This document shows, one piece after another, positions 7,063 through 15,565 of a DNA stretch of 15,593 nt; position 1 is the first letter of the stretch, and every line of letters starts with the position of its first letter. The notes below the pieces were generated by a model, which had not been told where the DNA came from, searched no databases, and worked only from the letters and a program-made list of their open reading frames with translations. Origin of the DNA: Spirogloea muscicola (Eukaryota > Streptophyta > Zygnematophyceae > Spirogloeales > Spirogloeaceae); contig WELB01000197.1 in the NCBI GenBank assembly GCA_009602725.1, positions 174,504 through 190,096 of the forward strand. The letters are read 5' to 3'. The translations under genes were made by a program, and so were the position numbers.

Positions 7063-9443
7063 TCAAGCAGCTGTCTTGAGGATGCCCTGCTGCAACTCCA
7101 GATCGAAGTGGAAGACACCTGTGCACAGGCAGAACATATCAGATACATCCTGCCTTGCACAACGGCAACTGTCATATAACGTCAATAATTGCTCAGGTAC
7201 TTCATGTGTGATGGGAATCACAAATTGCTAAATGCATGTCGGCTAGACATGCCTGCATCGCCTGCATATACACTAAGAACGCCACAGTGCTGCTACATGC
7301 AGATTGCAGGCTCCTATTATTGTGTATAGATGGTTCTTTGTGGTCATACCGTGACCCTTGCCGACCCTCCTCAACTGCGAGACATACTCTGAGACCTGCT
7401 TGATTGCTTCAACCTGTGACAGTAGCACAAAATCAGAGTCTACTCATAGACAAACCCCCGAACTGCAACGTGGTGTTGATTGCAAAATATAAGCAAATTG
7501 TAATTCAAACAAGTGCACAGAAGCTTCCGCAAGTACCTGCTCATTCAGGAATGTCCCTTCAACGAAGTCCTGCATCTGTGGATCATCTTCGTCTTCGGCA
7601 ACCTGAATGCATCAGACCAAGCACCTCCAGCTATCATAAATGATATGCACACTTTCTGGCCATGAATACAAAATCAGGCTGCGCCTCTCTGACTGGTCAT
7701 TTCAGGCTTGAGATGAGCAACACAAGACTGAGAATAAGCAATCCATTGGGTAGCTTGTCTAACGCTTTAGGGCTTGAGCCTGCAGCAAAACGCTTCTGCA
7801 AAACAAGCCTCAGGAGGAGCAGTGACCTTGTGAAGAGCCAACAGCTTTTCGAAGTTCAACTTCTCAAGAGCCAAAGCCATCTCCATGGCTGCAGAGATAA
7901 GAAGGGTCAACGAGTGTGTGGCTGGAGTTAGAGAACTAAAGGCTTTGCCAGTATAATCAGCACGTTTCTCCTCGTGAGGCCACAGCCTCAAGAGCTCAAT
8001 GAACGAATGTGAAGCTACTACACCTTGCAACAGAAATCACTTGCAAGATGGCTTTCCTACTTTTCTGCCACTCACCGTAGAGCGCATCTCCCTTCTCGGG
8101 GTGGTCAAACTCCATGACTGGCATGAGGATTGATTGCAGCTTCACTCTGCCACCCCTCTTATTCTGTGTGGCAAGATAACAGTGTTCAGTCTATCAATAA
8201 TCTGAGGGTTGAGAAAATTACCTGAACGACAAGAAGTAGATCATCCACTGACAGGCTAGTGCATGCAGACCTGGTACTCAATCAGTAGCTCAGCATGACC
8301 CCTCTCCTCATCGCTGGCCTCCTTGAAGTACCTGCATGGCAAGGACATAACCCGAAAGCTGTGAGAACAGCCATCTTATGTACCCTCAATGAGGATATTA
8401 GTACATCATCAGAGCTGCTCATCCATTGTGCACCTGCAGCATGAGGTGCAGTCTTGAAAGGATGCACAACACAAGCAAAGATTCTATATGACTCTTTGAA
8501 AGACCCCATACACCTGACAAGCAAGGGTGTACCCATATGCCATTTATCGAACACAAGCCAGCACCTACAGCACTTTAACAAGGATGCAAGACAAAAGAAG
8601 GAATGGACATGCTTACTTCGCAAAGCCTGGTAAGGCTACGTTGTCGCGGTCAAAGTAGGAATAAAGCGCGTGATATATGTATGACACGTTGTATTCAACA
8701 CTGAGAGCAAGTTCCATGCACATCACAATCGTTAACTCATCTTTTACATGGAAATAAGGTCGAAGCTGAGTGAAATCCAGATGTCATCAAGTTGGTCAGT
8801 GACAAGCTAAGACTTTCTTCACTTAGGAAAACTGAGCTGGCAGAGCTTAGCTTGTCCCTCAAGGACGGCGTTTTTCAGCGACTAGGTTTAGTGACAAAGA
8901 CTGCAGAACCCCAAGTGATATAGCCCTACTTCTGTGAATACACTGCGCGAAGCAGAGCTAATGAACAGCGACATGGATGTAGCAACTTCAAGCAAATCAT
9001 ATAGCACGCGACATTCGTACTTATCTACACAACCATATCGATGCTGATCAGTAGCACATCCATGTGGCACCTAGGAAGGCACAGAGAAGTAAGTGGTCTC
9101 ACTTGATCTGCTCATTGATGGCAGCCTCGCTAGCTGGGCTAAACCTCAGCCGAGCAAACGACTGGTTGGACTTGGCCGGGACCTGAGTCAGCTGGTTCTG
9201 AACCTCGGCGAAAGGCTCAAAGACGACGCCTGTGAGGGTGGCCTCGTCCTGGCTGGCTTCCAGGGAGGCACGGACGCCCACCGGCCCGACCGCCTGCCCG
9301 CGGCAGCTGGAGCGCCGCAGAGCCCAGGAGGACGGAGCGGCCGAGCTGCAAAGCTCCTGCGGCACGGCCCTGGCGCGGGGCCGGAGCTGCGCCACGCCGG
9401 TGCTCAGCGGGACCCCGACGGCCATGTGCGCGGCGACTGCCAT
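7063..9443 (-). CDS. FER1: Plastid ferritin (H-type ferroxidase)
   Basis: 24-subunit iron-storage cage oxidising Fe2+ to a ferric core, in the chloroplast. Exons in gene order: 9443-9103, 8700-8617, 8331-8271, 8163-8076, 7888-7827, 7602-7537, 7413-7350 and 7118-7063; the joined frame gives 273 residues. The N-terminus (about 60 residues, Ala/Ser/Arg-rich, few acids) is a likely transit peptide. It precedes the plant extension peptide [13 protein letters not shown]. Ferroxidase ligands are intact: E116, Y123, E150/E151, H154, E194 and Q234 (human E27, Y34, E61/E62, H65, E107, Q141). The strongly conserved Glu before that His is Gly153 here (EERGHAE). [12 protein letters not shown] (163-174) and [17 protein letters not shown] (192-208) are family hallmarks. 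ATG 9443 was chosen because it begins a normal transit peptide; ATG 9425 is also possible, and the frame stays open to ATG 9638 through a Pro/Arg-rich GGC-repeat region. Confidence 0.95.
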
Positions 9444-10105
9444 GCCAGAAGCCCGGCCTCGAGCCGTCAGACGAGCCGGCGAGAGCGAGAGGCGCGTGGC
9501 CCTCTGGCGAGCGGCTTTGCGGCGATGGACACGGCGGCGGCGGCGGCGGCGCGGCTGCGGCGGCGGAGCCGGCGGCGGCGGCGGCGGCGGCGGCGGGTGA
9601 CCGAGTATCGAAGATGGTCGAAGCGCGAGCAGTGTCAAGGGGTGCTAAAGAATCTGCACCCGTGTGGATTCCGTGGCTGCCGCCGATTCCGTGTACGAAT
9701 CAGGTACGCTTTCGGGCTGGTAAGCCATTGTAGTGGCGAGGGTGGTGATAGTGGCTGCACGCCGCGGACTTTTGGCACGCATGCGACACGCGCCGCGTCG
9801 CGCAGCGGTCTGAGCCACTTTGACCGTCGATGAATGTGATCGACGGAGCGCATTGGAGACCCCCCGTGCTTCTGCCACGTGGATCAGGCCGCTAGGAGGG
9901 CGCTAGATGTGTTCCCCGTCTGGGTCTACGTGGAAGTCGACGGGGAGCGCCGTCAGCTCCCGCAGGCAGGTTCGGCTTGCTCCCGCTAAGTTGTTGCTAA
10001 AGCAGCGCTAAACAAAGCCAGCTCGGCCGCATGAGACATGCCGGTCCTATGTGACGGTAACTACCGTCAGGGAAGTAGCTACCAGGACAAACTAGCTGTT
10101 GGTAA
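9444..10105. promoter_or_regulatory. Shared divergent promoter region of ferritin and TGD3
   Basis: About 660 bp between two head-to-head genes, with no convincing protein of its own. It contains the GGC tract, an inverted repeat GTTCCCCGTC (9911-9920) / GACGGGGAGC (9939-9948) with an 18-nt spacer, and perfect palindromes at its right end. No TATA box is evident. I did not see the plant ferritin iron-dependent regulatory sequence CACGAGxCCxCCAC. Confidence 0.5.
9532..9597. repeat. (GGC)n tract in ferritin 5' leader
   Basis: Interrupted GGC triplet run about 90 nt upstream of the ferritin start codon, on the minus strand a GCC run (polyproline in the ferritin frame). Probably in the 5'UTR or promoter. 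Confidence 0.8.
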
Positions 10106-10111
10106 GTTACC
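10052..10111. promoter_or_regulatory. Cluster of perfect palindromes upstream of TGD3
   Basis: Three palindromes lie within 60 bp: TGACGGTA-AC-TACCGTCA (10052-10069), GTAGCTAC (10075-10082) and GGTAA-G-TTACC (10101-10111). All share a GGTA/TACC theme. They could be protein-binding half-site pairs or RNA stem-loops in the 5' leader. GGTAAGT at 10101 also resembles a splice donor. Confidence 0.45.
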
Positions 10112-12832
10112 GGCGGCTGGCGCAGCGGTCCGCCGCGCTCCCCTAGGCCGCGACCGGCAGCGGCGGCGGCGACGGCGGGCCCTGCGCACTGGCAGCGCGC
10201 CTTCCGGGCGCTGCAGCCAGGCCTCTGCGACGGCCAGCGGCTCGGCAGAGCCGCCAGGGAGGGCTTGGTCGCCGTGTCCGGTCGGGGGCTTGCTGGTGGC
10301 GCACGGCTTCGGCAGTGCAGTGCACGGGCAACCTACTCGCCGTCGCCGCCTGCCGTGCTGCCGCCAGAGCCTAAGCTGCGCAGGTCGGAGGTGCGTCTAG
10401 ATTCTCACTTAGAGCCATGTCCCTGTGCGATTACAAAGGCTCGGGAATGCGTTGGTTACTGTTGTGCAGAAGCAGTCTCATATGGAGATAAATGTCACTG
10501 TCACAGCTGCAAGATGTTGTCTTACGAGTTGACTATATGCAAGGACAATCGATGTTGACGCTGTGCTGTGCGATCACTGGCCCTTGTTACATTTGCAGCG
10601 TCAGGGCAAGTGGTAGCCATATTGCCCTTAGCTTACTGCAGCAATATCGCCCATATCATTGCCATCGCTTGCAGGAGAGAACATTGGAGGCTTCTCAGGC
10701 TGCCAGTCAAGAGGATGAAGAGGCAGAGGTACTCATCGAGTGTCGGGACGTGTACAAGTCTTTTGGCTCCAAGCACATCCTGCAAGGCGCCAGCTTCAAG
10801 GTTTGGCCGTGGCAGCCCCTGACGATTACCTCTCCTAATCGCGCTGGTTACTGCAAGCCATATGGATTCGGGACACCTCGCAGGGCTTATCGGACACCTC
10901 GCAGGGGTTTATGAAGTAGCTCCTGCTAGAGTGACGAGTCATCTCAGGGTCACTGAATCTCGAATGCTGCCGTTGACATTGGTGTGCATGTGTGCAGATT
11001 CGGCAAGGCGAAGCGGTTGGTATCATCGGTCCATCCGGCACGGGAAAGTCCACCGTCTTACGAATCATGGCTGGCCTGCTTAATCCGGACGAGGTGGGGA
11101 CCTTTGACTTCGTCGTATACTTTGGGGTTTATTTGTGGCATGAAGCAAACATAGATGACAGTAGAGATTTTTGATTATTAGCTTGTATTGTGCTCTGGCA
11201 GGGAGAAGTCTACATTCTTGGGAAGAAGCGTACAGGTCTAATAAGTGACGGCGAAATCCCAGGTCTGCGTGTGGGCATGGTAAGCAGAACAGCTGCTTCA
11301 GACGTGCATTTGGATTGTGATGGTAGCCACTCTTGTCTGTGCTCTCAGTGCAACCAGTATTCTATCAGCTGTGTAGCTGATGGATCATAGAGCAGCGATG
11401 CACCTTGGCCCTGCTTCGGAACATCAATGTCTCATGATGTGCCCTTACCTACTGACAAAGAGTTGCGCTTCACAGGTGTTTCAAAGTGCAGCCCTTTTTG
11501 ACTCCTTGACCGTCCGAGAGAACGTAGGATTCATGCTGTGAGGACCTCATCTGCTTGTTGAGCTGCATGAAGTGCTGTTTCTGCAAGCTATTGCTTCAGG
11601 TGCTAGATGGCAGTCTTTTGTGTATAACATAAGTGACATAGCAGAAGCTGACTTGTATGACGAGCTTTTCTCCCATGGTAACAGTTATGAGCATTCGAAT
11701 CTACCAAACACAAGGATAGCAGAGCTTGTTAATGAGAGCCTGGCCGCTGTCGGGCTTAAGGTAGGAGAGTCACGATGGTCTGCATTGGCTGTTGTGGGAG
11801 CTCTTCAGCATCCAGCATCTTGTAGCATTCACCCAGTGATAGCCTGCTTGTGACGGTGTCTTAATTTGCTGTGTGCCTTGACTTAGGGCGTGGAGGAAAG
11901 GCTTCCATCTGAATTATCAGGAGGCATGAAGAAGCGGGTTGCCCTAGCCCGAGCAATCATCTCTGACGACTCTTCAAATAGCAAGGAGCGGGAGGTGACT
12001 GTTCTGAAAGCTTCTGGCATGCTCAGTTGTCACATGCTCTCACTTGAATGGCAACGGCCATCTCAAGGTTCAGGTTGCAAGGCTGCAGTCAACAGGAAGT
12101 GTTTCCTCCTGATAAGCAGTATAATGTGCAGGTTGTGATGTATGATGAGCCCACAGCTGGCTTGGATCCAATTGCCTCCACAGTGGTTGAGGACTTGATA
12201 CGTTCCCTTCACATTAGCAAGTTTCAAGAAACAGGCGCATCAATCGGCAAGATAGCATCTTACATTGTTGTCACACACCAACACAGCACCATACGCAGAG
12301 CAGTTGACAGGTTGTGCTGTTCCGACCCAGCCTGATTGTGGACCAGTTGCATGCTTTTGCAAGGCGATGCACATTGACACCTGGCTCTCGTCTGTAGGTC
12401 TCAATTTTACCACTGAAACTGCAGAAATAACCATTTCTTGATTAGTATTCTACACTTCACAGCCCTCACATAGGGCATTGTTTGAATCCTAGACTGTACT
12501 TGAGTAAGTCTCAGCTAGTTTCCTTCATTGTCAACACTGCATCTTCTGACGTCAAATTATCATCTGTGCAGGATTCTTTTTCTCCATGAGGGCAAGGTGG
12601 TATGGGAGGGAAAGACCGAAGAATTTGATTCAACCACCAACCCCATAGTTCGTCAGGTTAGTCAAACAATGGCACAGCGGGCATGCTTGAGGATGCATCC
12701 CTGTGTGGCTTCTTGTACTTGTCATGCTGTTTTCATACTTCTCATGTCTCTTCACCACTCCTATCATGACACACTGCTCGCCACTGCATGCAGTTTGCTG
12801 AAGGCAGCTTGGATGGGCCTATCAAGTACTAG
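10106..12832 (+). CDS. TGD3: Plastid lipid-import ABC ATPase TGD3 (ABCI13), 5' end unresolved
   Basis: ATPase of the TGD1-TGD2-TGD3 complex (MlaF-like) that brings ER-derived lipids across the plastid inner envelope for galactolipid synthesis. Secure exons: 10675-10800, 10998-11093, 11202-11279, 11476-11537, 11685-11760, 11887-11994, 12132-12310, 12572-12656 and 12794-12832, giving 282 in-frame residues. Motifs in order: [10 protein letters not shown], Walker [30 protein letters not shown]-loop [16 protein letters not shown], signature [14 protein letters not shown], Walker [14 protein letters not shown], switch [14 protein letters not shown], and the TGD3-type end [13 protein letters not shown] probable transit-peptide exon is open from 10106 and ends at 10400 ([18 protein letters not shown], then GTGCGT donor, in phase), but it has no ATG. 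Candidate upstream starts are ATG 9907 (21 codons) and ATG 10038. Alternatively ATG 10492 reads straight into exon 10675 and would give 343 aa, near the Arabidopsis length as I recall it. Confidence 0.92.
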
Positions 12833-13302
12833 ATGATTATAGCAGGCCTCTCCTACCTCAGCCAGCTCCTTCGCTGCATGCATGCCAGCGGACTCTGTAC
12901 AGAGCTTTGCCTGCTTTTGTTGCAGTTGACATTATTCTAGGACAGCCATTAGATGGACATCGTGTGAACAATTGATTATTCTTCCTGCATATCATGTTAC
13001 CTTGTTCTCATCAGTTGCTTCAACACAGTTAGATCAATTGCTTCATGTGTTAAAGACATTAGTCAAACTGGGGATCTGTCAGATTCAAGCAAGCTCTTAT
13101 CGCTGCCCAGTCCTGTTCTGGCAGACACGCGAGGATCCCATTGTCAAGGAGGACTGAAATGCCAGGCTTGTCATGAACTCCTCGCTTGAATCACTTCCAG
13201 CGAGGGAGATCGAGGGGGCATTTGCTGAGCAGCCAAGTCTTATCCTGTCTTAGCATGAAAGAGAAATTGCAGGTATTCCTTTCCTATGTTGAATGCAGGA
13301 CT
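12833..13302 (+). other. TGD3 3'UTR, no gene seen
   Basis: About 470 bp between the TGD3 stop codon and the first downstream TGTAA. A 61-codon frame ending at 13157 crosses it but resembles no family and has no convincing start. Read as 3'UTR. Confidence 0.5.
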
Positions 13303-13313
13303 TGTAAATGTAA
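13303..13313 (+). terminator. Paired polyA signals TGTAA for TGD3
   Basis: Two TGTAA pentamers, at 13303-13307 and 13309-13313 (TGTAAATGTAA), about 470 nt after the TGD3 stop. Near-tandem signals make this the best candidate cleavage region for the gene. Confidence 0.5.
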
Positions 13314-13493
13314 GGACTTGTGAAGATGATCTTGTCAGCTCAACCTAGTGGTCACTGGCAACATGGTGGTTGCAAGGTGCTAGGCGAGCAGCAGGACATC
13401 AGGTATGCCAGGCGCACCTAAGAAAGCTTGACAGGTGTCCATGACAAGTGGAATGGAGATGGTAAGCATGCTGAACTTGTTCTCAAAAAACCT

Positions 13494-13498
13494 TTACA
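13494..13498 (-). terminator. Candidate polyA signal (TTACA on plus) for the minus-strand gene
   Basis: Reverse complement reads TGTAA, 21 nt beyond the putative stop codon at 13520-13522. It supports, weakly, a gene ending here on the minus strand and convergent with TGD3. Confidence 0.3.
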
Positions 13499-13519
13499 TC
13501 ACCTAAAGCACATGTGAAA

Positions 13520-13897
13520 CTAGTCGTAGAGTCTGAGCAGTTGGGAGGCTGCGAGCACAAGGTGAACTATCCACGTTGTCTGGTTGTGGCACATCACTTG
13601 GTCAAGAGGGAGAGATAGAATGTGTGGCACTGATTTATCAGGTGTATCACGATTGAACGTCTCATGATTCACGAGACCATCAAACTTACAGAGCAAGAGG
13701 TGAGTGCATCTAGCAGCCATAAGATTTGCTTGAAGAGCGTTGATCTCTTCAAGAGCTGACAACCCTTCCAATTGCTTCTCTAGTTCGTTCCCGAGAGCTG
13801 CCGCTGTCACTACCTCTCCCACTCCACTCCGAGTACCCAGCTGTCCGTTTGCCCCTATTGATGGGACCAGCAGACCGCCCCCGCTTTGGCGAAACAT
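13520..13897 (-). CDS. Hypothetical small coiled-coil protein, two exons
   Basis: Not recognised. Exon 1 (13897-13690) starts at an ATG with an in-frame TGA four codons upstream. It encodes a Gly-rich head (MFRQSGGGLLVPSIGANGQL) and then a heptad-like helix, NELEKQLEGLSALEEINALQ, ending near LMAARCTHLLL. A strong GTAAGT donor follows at 13689-13684. An acceptor CGCAG in front of 13548 keeps the frame and gives SSQLLRLYD and a TAG at 13520, for 78 residues in all. Alternatively, without splicing the frame stays open to the same stop codon (125 aa). The helical part looks like genuine protein, the rest is inference. A competing plus-strand reading (13642-13699, between CAG and GTGAGT) overlaps the proposed intron. 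Confidence 0.35.
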   Translation of the reverse strand: MFRQSGGGLLVPSIGANGQLGTRSGVGEVVTAAALGNELEKQLEGLSALEEINALQANLMAARCTHLLLCKFDGLVNHETFNRDTPDKSVPHILSLPLDQVMCHNQTTWIVHLVLAASQLLRLYD

Positions 13898-14043
13898 GCA
13901 CAGATCTCACGTATGCAGCAGACACAGATCAGACAGCACAGGCACAGCAGCACCAGGTTGGATGGCAGCCCTGGTAAGTCTCAGGAGCAGGCGAGGTCAC
14001 CTCAGATTTTAAAGTAGAAGAAAGTGCTCGCCCATTGAGAATA

Positions 14044-14089
14044 GGGGCTGGAACAACCAGCCCGAAAAGGAATGAACAGAGTACGAGAA
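14044..14089 (+). repeat. Hairpin element copy with long tail
   Basis: GGGGCTGGAACAACCAGCCC followed by GAAAAGGAATGAACAGAGTACGAGAA (tail positions 14064-14089). The tail matches the reverse complement of sequence left of the copy at 3316 (GAATGAACAAAGTACGAGAA), extending the family similarity to about 45 bp. Confidence 0.75.
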
Positions 14090-14281
14090 GGGGGCCAGGG
14101 GAAGCGCTAAGAAGGTAGGCCTGGTGTGCCGAGGCACCCTTCCACAGAGAGGGCTACCACGGCCCGCTAGGCTGATCAAACGCCATCGCAACCAAGTTGC
14201 TGGTCAATACTTCATGATAAGTATGACAAACAATCAATGGCCCACACTCCAGTAATGAAAGCTGTCCCCCAGAGGGACGAT

Positions 14282-14318
14282 GCTGTAGAAGGCTAGCCCA
14301 AAGAACAGTAGACAAGGT
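14282..14318 (+). repeat. Hairpin element copy, diverged
   Basis: GCTGTAGAAGGCTAGCCC followed by AAAGAACAGTAGACAAGGTC; head stem weakened by two changes, tail recognisable. Confidence 0.55.
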
Positions 14319-14506
14319 CGCAGGGGCCCGGAGAGCTGCTGCACACAGCTCCGCCAAGTGGCGATTGCAAGTTGGTGCTCCCGCAGCAGCAGCCACAAGT
14401 CAGAGTAGCTTGCAGCTGAAAAGTGTCACCATGGTAATCCTGAAAGCAGCAACCAACAGGTCAATTTGGCATTTGATAGTATACTACGCAGGCAAGAAAC
14501 CAGGAT

Positions 14507-14540
14507 GGCTGCTGGGAGGCCAGCCCAAATCAGAATGGAG
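14507..14540 (+). repeat. Hairpin element copy
   Basis: GGCTGCTGGGAGGCCAGCCC followed by AAATCAGAATGGAG. Stem GGCTG/CAGCC retained. It runs directly into the tandem duplication at 14546. Confidence 0.65.
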
Positions 14541-14545
14541 ACTGC

Positions 14546-14654
14546 GGCTGCTGATATCGAAAAGAAGTGGCTATGAAAGCCAGCCGGAATGGAATAGGGT
14601 TGGCTGCTGACATTGGAAAGAAGTGGCCATGAAAGCCAGCCGGAGTGGACAAGG
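14546..14654 (+). repeat. Tandem duplication (56-bp period) of a hairpin element
   Basis: Two about 53-bp units, 14546-14598 and 14602-14654, each reading GGCTGCTGAyATyGrAAAGA and then AGTGGCyATGAAAGCCAGCC and a GGArTGGA-type tail. They show that the element can also spread by local tandem duplication. Confidence 0.8.
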
Positions 14655-14713
14655 GGTCCTACGGCAGCGCTCCCACACTCGACTTAGCTCCATGGACGAA
14701 GTCTAGATCATTT

Positions 14714-14815
14714 GGGGGCTGGCCTTTCCACACCATCGCCCCCGTTTGGGAGTAGCTTCTCTTCATTCTCCGCAGCCTACTCCGCTGGTAGCTCCGGGCT
14801 GGCCTTTCACAGCCC
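14714..14815 (-). repeat. Two hairpin elements in minus orientation
   Basis: GGGGGCTGGCCTTTCCACACC starts at 14714, and GGGCTGGCCTTTCACAGCCC lies at 14796-14815. Each is followed by a similar segment with CGCCCCC/TGCCCCC and (T/C)GGGAG, so the pair is itself a diverged tandem copy with a period of about 80 bp. Orientation is opposite to the copies at 14044-14654. Confidence 0.7.
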
Positions 14816-15173
14816 TTGCCCCCATCGGGAGAGCCACTTCGTCACAGCCTTCGCCTTGCAGTGGAATAGCCGTTTCCAATTTCGTCAGTTCGCCATACTA
14901 CGCCATATTCAAACAGGGGACTAGGGAAGCCTCGCCTGCGAGAGCCGTCGATCGCTCCGTATCTGGAGCTTGGCGGGACCCTCTTCTCCGTCCGATGCGG
15001 CGTCTACATCTACGCATGAGCTTTGTCCGATTGGTGCAATGCTGTCTCTGCAGATAGTTGAATTGAAGGCTCCGGTCGTAAACCGGGGGGTTAGATCAGC
15101 ACATACGCCATATCGCTTGGGACTGGTTTGAGAGTGCACGGGAGCCAGTTTATTTCCCGCCCCTCGTCAGCGC

Positions 15174-15186
15174 TTAGGGTTAGGGT
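15174..15186. repeat. Telomere-like TTAGGGTTAGGGT
   Basis: Two TTAGGG units plus a T, immediately left of the CCG triplet tract. Green plants and most green algae use TTTAGGG, so this is telomere-like rather than a clear telomeric array. The reverse complement ACCCTAACCCTAA resembles plant telo-box promoter elements. Confidence 0.45.
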
Positions 15187-15194
15187 CCGCGCCC

Positions 15195-15208
15195 TCGCCG
15201 CCGCCTCC

Positions 15209-15246
<38 letters not shown>
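15195..15246. repeat. (CCG)n tract downstream of Alfin-like exon
   Basis: Triplet repeat, pure from about 15211 to 15246. On the minus strand it is a GGC run in the presumed intron after the Alfin-like exon. Confidence 0.8.
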
Positions 15247-15338
15247 GGCCGCCACGGCAAATCAGCTGAGCAGCCGGCGACCAGGCGCACGACAGCACAT
15301 GACCCGCTGCAGCCATGGCCAAGTGGGCGCCCACTCAC

Positions 15339-15561
15339 CGCTCGGCCTTGTCGAAGCGGGCGCCGTAGTAGAAGGCGACGGCGAGGAGCCAGGCGTCGGA
15401 GTGGACGGCGACGAGGGAGAGCCAGTCCTTGCGCTGCATGCCGTCGCGCGCGAAGTTGATGCCCAGCGCCGGCTCCGGCAGCTCCGGCGGCACCTCCTCC
15501 GCCGGCAGGTTCACCTCCCACGTCTCGTCCGAGTACCCGTAGAGGCAAAGGTTCTCCTTTT
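15339..15561 (-). CDS. AL: Alfin-like protein exon (partial)
   Basis: Alfin-like proteins are plant nuclear readers of H3K4me3: an N-terminal Alfin domain plus a C-terminal PHD finger. This exon encodes the middle of the Alfin domain: [20 protein letters not shown], then [20 protein letters not shown], then [19 protein letters not shown] and [15 protein letters not shown]. It ends at a GTGAGT donor (15338 downwards). The 5' edge is probably a CAG acceptor at 15564-15562, and the GGC run from there to the window end would be intron; if it is not spliced there, the frame continues as polyglycine. The family start (upstream of EKENLC) lies outside the window. The next expected residues (KRLFNMINDLPT-like) and the PHD finger are not seen anywhere to the left. 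Confidence 0.88.
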
Positions 15562-15565
15562 CTGC

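Larger units (their letters stand above)
13898..15338. other. Repeat-rich non-coding region
   Basis: No recognisable protein on either strand. It contains at least seven hairpin-element copies or fragments (14044-14815), an internal 56-bp tandem repeat, a telomere-like motif and a (CCG)n tract. The minus-strand sequence just left of 15339 should hold the next exons of the Alfin-like gene, but I cannot find them. Confidence 0.6.

Noticed and set aside
6718-7179. 153-codon plus-strand open frame
   Set aside because: It overlaps the ferritin last exon on the other strand, spans the direct repeat in the ferritin 3'UTR, and resembles no protein family.
9093-9833. 246-codon plus-strand open frame opposite ferritin exon 1
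   Set aside because: Antisense shadow caused by high GC; ferritin on the minus strand explains the region.
13642-13699. Plus-strand mini-exon reading ITIERLMIHETIKLTEQE between CAG and GTGAGT
   Set aside because: Looks coding-like, but I found no partner exons on the plus strand. It lies in the intron of the better-supported minus-strand coiled-coil model. Worth revisiting with RNA data.
15180-15548. 122-codon minus-strand open frame across the Alfin-like exon
   Set aside because: It is a shifted frame of the GC-rich Alfin-like exon, Gly/Ala/Arg-rich without family features.
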